From positions 27,794,983 through 27,858,982 of the forward strand of contig JABBOT010000003.1 of assembly GCA_016165875.1 (NCBI GenBank): a stretch of 64,000 nt of DNA, given 5' to 3'. The stretch is from Acanthopleura granulata (taxonomy: Eukaryota; Mollusca; Polyplacophora; Chitonida; Chitonidae). The position numbers were made by a program, and so were the translations under genes. Shown piece by piece: positions 37,344 to 64,000 of this stretch. Each line of letters begins with the position of its first letter. Position 1 is the first letter of the stretch. The notes under the pieces were generated by a model. The model saw only the letters and a program-made list of their open reading frames with translations. It was not told the origin of the DNA and did no database searches.

Positions 37344-40300
37344 TGAACTGCACCGATGATAATTTTGGAGTTGTTTTTTTCATCTTGTGATTTTGTTTAT
37401 AATGGAGGATTGTGTTGTCATACAGATAACATGTATCATTGTTTGCCTCAATTCTAAACAAATTCAACTACGAGCGTACTGTAATTCATCAACTTTTTTG
37501 CATGTTTGCAAGATGTTTGTTAAGCATATTCTGAGGGCCGAGGGGTGTAGTACAGCGATCCTGTGGATGAGTTTTTCTCTGGGCTCTGCCCAGTTTCCTC
37601 CCACGATAATGTTGGTTGTCGTTGTATAAGTGAAGTATTCTTGAGTACAAGACCAGTGAAATAAATCGAAAAAATCTAAGAGCAGTATTCTGCGAAGTGA
37701 TAAAATTATATCATATAATCACAAGACTGGGCTGCATGGTATTCGAACTTCCTGTGACGGTTGACAAAGAACACCATCACAATCGCACAATACTTAGCGC
37801 CATTATTCCATGGAAACCATATCTTGACAGACGGATGGACATGTCCAAACTAAGATTCCTGGCTTTCACTGAAACCTGGGATAAAACCGTTCAGAAATGA
37901 TTGTTAGGACTGGCTACATGTAGGTAAGAGACTGATCCATTGAAGCTTACTTACTGGTACTGACAGATGAAAACAAGGAAAACCTGAACATAATGATAAA
38001 AATTTGTTTCTGCTTTTATAACATGGCTTACTGGTAATATTTTTATGTTAAGAATTTTATGAATACATGGTGAAAAAAAAAGGCAATACAAAAAACACAA
38101 AAAGTAAAACAGTAAAACTTAAGTGCCGCTCTGGTCAGAATACAAATTGCTTAGAAATATTACAATGATATGAAAGAAATCCTATGGAGTAAGCCTAACA
38201 CCATGTTTCAAATGGATTTTGATGAATAACACTATTTAACCCTTATAACTGAAGATTCATTGAAAAGACAAAATCTTCGGCTGTGTCCGTTAAATTTTCC
38301 TGATGTGACGTGATAATATTCCTTGTATGACGTCGAATCAGGCAGATGTGAGGTTGAGCAAGGCATTTACTTTGAAAGGGCAGGGTCGCTTGTGGCTACA
38401 CGTGAGCGATTGATGACGTGATATGTTCATGGGTTACGTCACAGCAGGCAAAGTGGAAGGAATAGAATTATTTTGTTTCCCTACTCTCAGACGAAACAAA
38501 CAACATCGGTTTTAATACGCTACAATATTTTCACAATTTAAGAAAGCAATTCAGACTATCCCAGTCTTTATCAATTCTTGCTTTTCAGACACAGATGTTT
38601 AGATGTCAAAGTAGCTCTTTAAAGTAATGGTGACATTGAAAAATGACACAGATACGAAGCAGGATTTGTTACAACTGAAACAATATACATGTACTGGTGA
38701 TTTGAATATTTTCTTTCATATCCTGGTAATGTCATTCCTTTTTTCAAAGGACCCATTTCTTAATGAACACAAAAGGACGCCCTAAGCTCAGAGCTTTACA
38801 TTTACTTGTAGAATTCTTCACCATGAGAAATTGCCATTATTTTTTGTTGAGCCCAAGCGTCATTCATGTGGACAACAGTTTGGTCTTAACAGGACCCCTA
38901 TCTTCACAGCAACATCTTACTGGTAAACAGGATTTTACTACAATAATAAAAATGCAAAAATTACTTTGAGGAACAGCCTAGCGGGTCCAAATTGAAATCC
39001 ATGCAAAATTCTCCGTAGGGACTGGTGTTTAACGGTTTACCGATAGTTATCATGTAGCTGATGAGATGACAGGTAGCTACCCAACTGATCTGCCCAATGG
39101 GATTAGAGTATGACGTCACCAACAATACTGAGAAAAATAAAAAAATGAAAAGAAAAAAAATCCTTTATAAGGAGTTCGAGTCTATAGAGGCCTAAATGTC
39201 AAAACAAAAGAAAACACAAACAAATGAAGCAACCAATGTCCCAAACCAAATTTCAGTAAGTAATTATATCTAATGTCAAACTATTTTTTTTTAAATTAAT
39301 GCACTTCATGTAAAACATATTATTATACATTTAAAAGTATAATTTACAAGCAGATAAATCTACACAATTCATTATGGTATTGAGCCAATCCTGACTGTTG
39401 TTTGTAAACCACATTTAATCTATACATATCAAAATATAAGAATGTAGAAAAATTGTATCAAGTTTCATGCAGACAAATGCATGTTCCATCAGGCACACTT
39501 GTCTGTCAAACTCTTAAAAATATATTGATAACAATATTAACATGTATAAGGAACACAAAAGTATAAACATCACATGAATTCTGTTTTGACTACAGCTGAA
39601 TAGTGTACACACGTACTCTACAAAAGCGCACATCAGACAAATGGAAAACAACAACGTTTGTGTCGAGGATGCACAAACATGATGATTAACTGATTACATA
39701 TGTTACTTTTCTTTAAATCTTGACAAACTACTCATCACTCATTCTAATAAACAGAACTGTGAATCACTTTATATCTGCCAAAGTTGAATATATAAAATCA
39801 TAACCTTATTTGCACACATGATGTACAAAGAAATTTTAACCACTGGCACAACCTCTGAGGCGAACCACGGAACTGGCTTGATAGAACATCCATACTAAAC
39901 AACTCTGATTCAAAGTGATGATTCCAACAGGATTTAAATTTATTTAATTATACTTTCTATATACTCATCATGTTTGAAGAATTGCAAGCTAGATAGTGCC
40001 AACGGCGCAATATTAGTACAAGTGCCAACAAAGATGTTTCCATTCTGACAAAATACATTTTGTATAACTGTATATCAGATCACAAAGATCCTGAGTAACT
40101 TGCCAAACTTGGTGGTTTATGTCGGGCACCGGTTTTCTCTGTCCATACAAACTGACCACCAGTGTATAAAGGAAAATTACTATGAGCAACATTCAAATAA
40201 GTAAATCAAACAACACATCTGCTGTCTTGAAACAACAGCTTTGAAACAGGGTACATGTATATCATTAAAAATTTGAAGTATGTGTAACAACCAAAAGATT

Positions 40301-40944
40301 CCAATGATGCAGTTTGCTGTATACACTGGGACCTGTTTCAGATGTGTATGTCAGGCTGACCATGTGCAACATGTGTGGTATTTGAATAAGAGGAAAAATA
40401 GTGAACAAGACACAGAAAATATTTTGGAAGTTAACCGAACTAGACTCACAACAGAAATGTGTTATAAACGCAACATTAACAAAACTAAACAACACATACA
40501 TAAACCATACAGGCACTCATAAGCTGGAAAAACAAACCAACCAAAGAGAAAAAGAAAAACTCTAACAACCAAAGCAACTAATATTCCAAAGCCAATTTAC
40601 ATTTTAGGATGTAGTGAATTTTATTGCTTAAGTATTTGCATGTTTTAATGTAAAAGCTGCTTTTAATTTAAAAGCATAATTCACATGCAGGCACAAAACT
40701 CGTCATGGTATTGAGCCAACAAATCTTTGCTGTTTGTACACTACACTTCATAAAATTGGAAAGACATGAATCGAATGTTAAAACTACCTGAGCAGAAAAT
40801 GTGTATATGCTATAATCAACATTGAATACCAAAGAATGCTAACTGCTTGCATTTTAACTGAAAAACCATTTTATGATATATGTAAGAATGCTAAGGCACA
40901 ATAAGTTGTTCAGTAAAATTTAAAATCACAAAATAATCTCAAAA
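37344..40944. other. Intergenic stretch between the SOD2 and TPCN2 3' ends
   Basis: The two genes converge here. No exon is recognised. A SINE 3' part lies at 37561-37668. A diverged duplication links 39225-39440 with 40567-40760 (both contain GGTATTGAGCCAA and TTTAAAAG, then ATAATT). Part of this may be TPCN2 3' UTR. Confidence 0.5.
37561..37668 (+). mobile_element. SINE 3' part
   Basis: TTTTTCTCTGGGCTCTGCCC, AGTTTCCTCCCACGATAATG, TTGTATAAGTGAAGTATTC, TTGAGTAC and a GTGAAATAAATC end, on the plus strand. Confidence 0.7.
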
Positions 40945-40950
40945 TTTATT
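40945..40950 (-). promoter_or_regulatory. TPCN2: Candidate polyadenylation signal of TPCN2
   Basis: TTTATT on the plus strand (AATAAA on the minus) lies only 31 bp past the stop codon, which would give a very short 3' UTR. Another hexamer is at 40620-40625. Which one is used cannot be told. Confidence 0.35.
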
Positions 40951-40980
40951 GATAAATTTTCTGCTTCGCTTTGTTACAGA

Positions 40981-63861
<22,881 letters not shown>

Positions 63862-64000
63862 TTATTATCTAAGCTAAGGACTTTTCTTGTTGCATGGTAA
63901 ACCCTGGACAGTTCCAATGACATACACACACTCTTGTAATTTGATCACACTTATAGCTTCAAAGCTTAAAAAAAGAAAAATATGTAATCATACACTGGGT

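Overview
The window is eukaryotic and almost certainly animal. Coding sequence is split into short exons with GT-AG introns, the background is AT-rich, and there are no operons. A tRNA-derived SINE family with a strongly conserved body and an ATAAATAAATAA-type tail recurs about twenty times. Together with the gene content this suggests a lophotrochozoan, most likely a mollusc. That taxon call is an inference and was not checked against any database.

Three genes can be read. (1) WTAP, the N6-methyladenosine methyltransferase regulator, lies on the minus strand. Its coding exons run from 29265 down to 18626 and a probable noncoding first exon ends at 32940. It gives a 443-residue protein. (2) SOD2, mitochondrial manganese superoxide dismutase, lies on the plus strand with four exons from 33405 to 37088, giving 226 residues with all metal ligands. 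WTAP and SOD2 are head to head with about 0.4 kb between them, so they probably share a bidirectional promoter. They are also divergent neighbours in human, so this looks like old microsynteny. (3) A two-pore channel of the TPC2 type (TPCN2) lies on the minus strand from 63810 down to 40981. Twenty exons (586 residues) are in the window. The N-terminus and most of the first voltage-sensor domain lie beyond the right edge.

Layout: 1-17.6 kb shows no convincing gene. It holds SINEs, an 87-bp minisatellite (about 6990-7800), a degenerate 30-bp minisatellite (10370-10750) and a roughly 1.07-kb element with about 200-bp terminal inverted repeats (12225-13300). 18.1-33.0 kb is WTAP, whose introns carry several foldback (MITE-like) elements, one nested in another. 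33.0-37.3 kb is SOD2. 37.3-40.9 kb is intergenic. 41-64 kb is TPCN2, with introns unusually rich in tandem repeats.

The most striking observation is in TPCN2. Two minisatellites are built from the junction between an exon and its 5' splice site, so the donor site itself has been copied in tandem. A 32-bp unit is copied about 32 times after the exon at 55876-55988, and an 18-bp unit about five times after the exon at 53360-53449. The 18-bp unit is a multiple of three and stays open for three units, so use of a downstream donor would add 12 or 18 residues in frame. Any downstream donor in the 32-bp array would bring in an immediate stop. The same region holds two decayed duplicates of the second exon and a third, related minisatellite. 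A 125-bp satellite in another TPCN2 intron shows a 7-monomer higher-order repeat.
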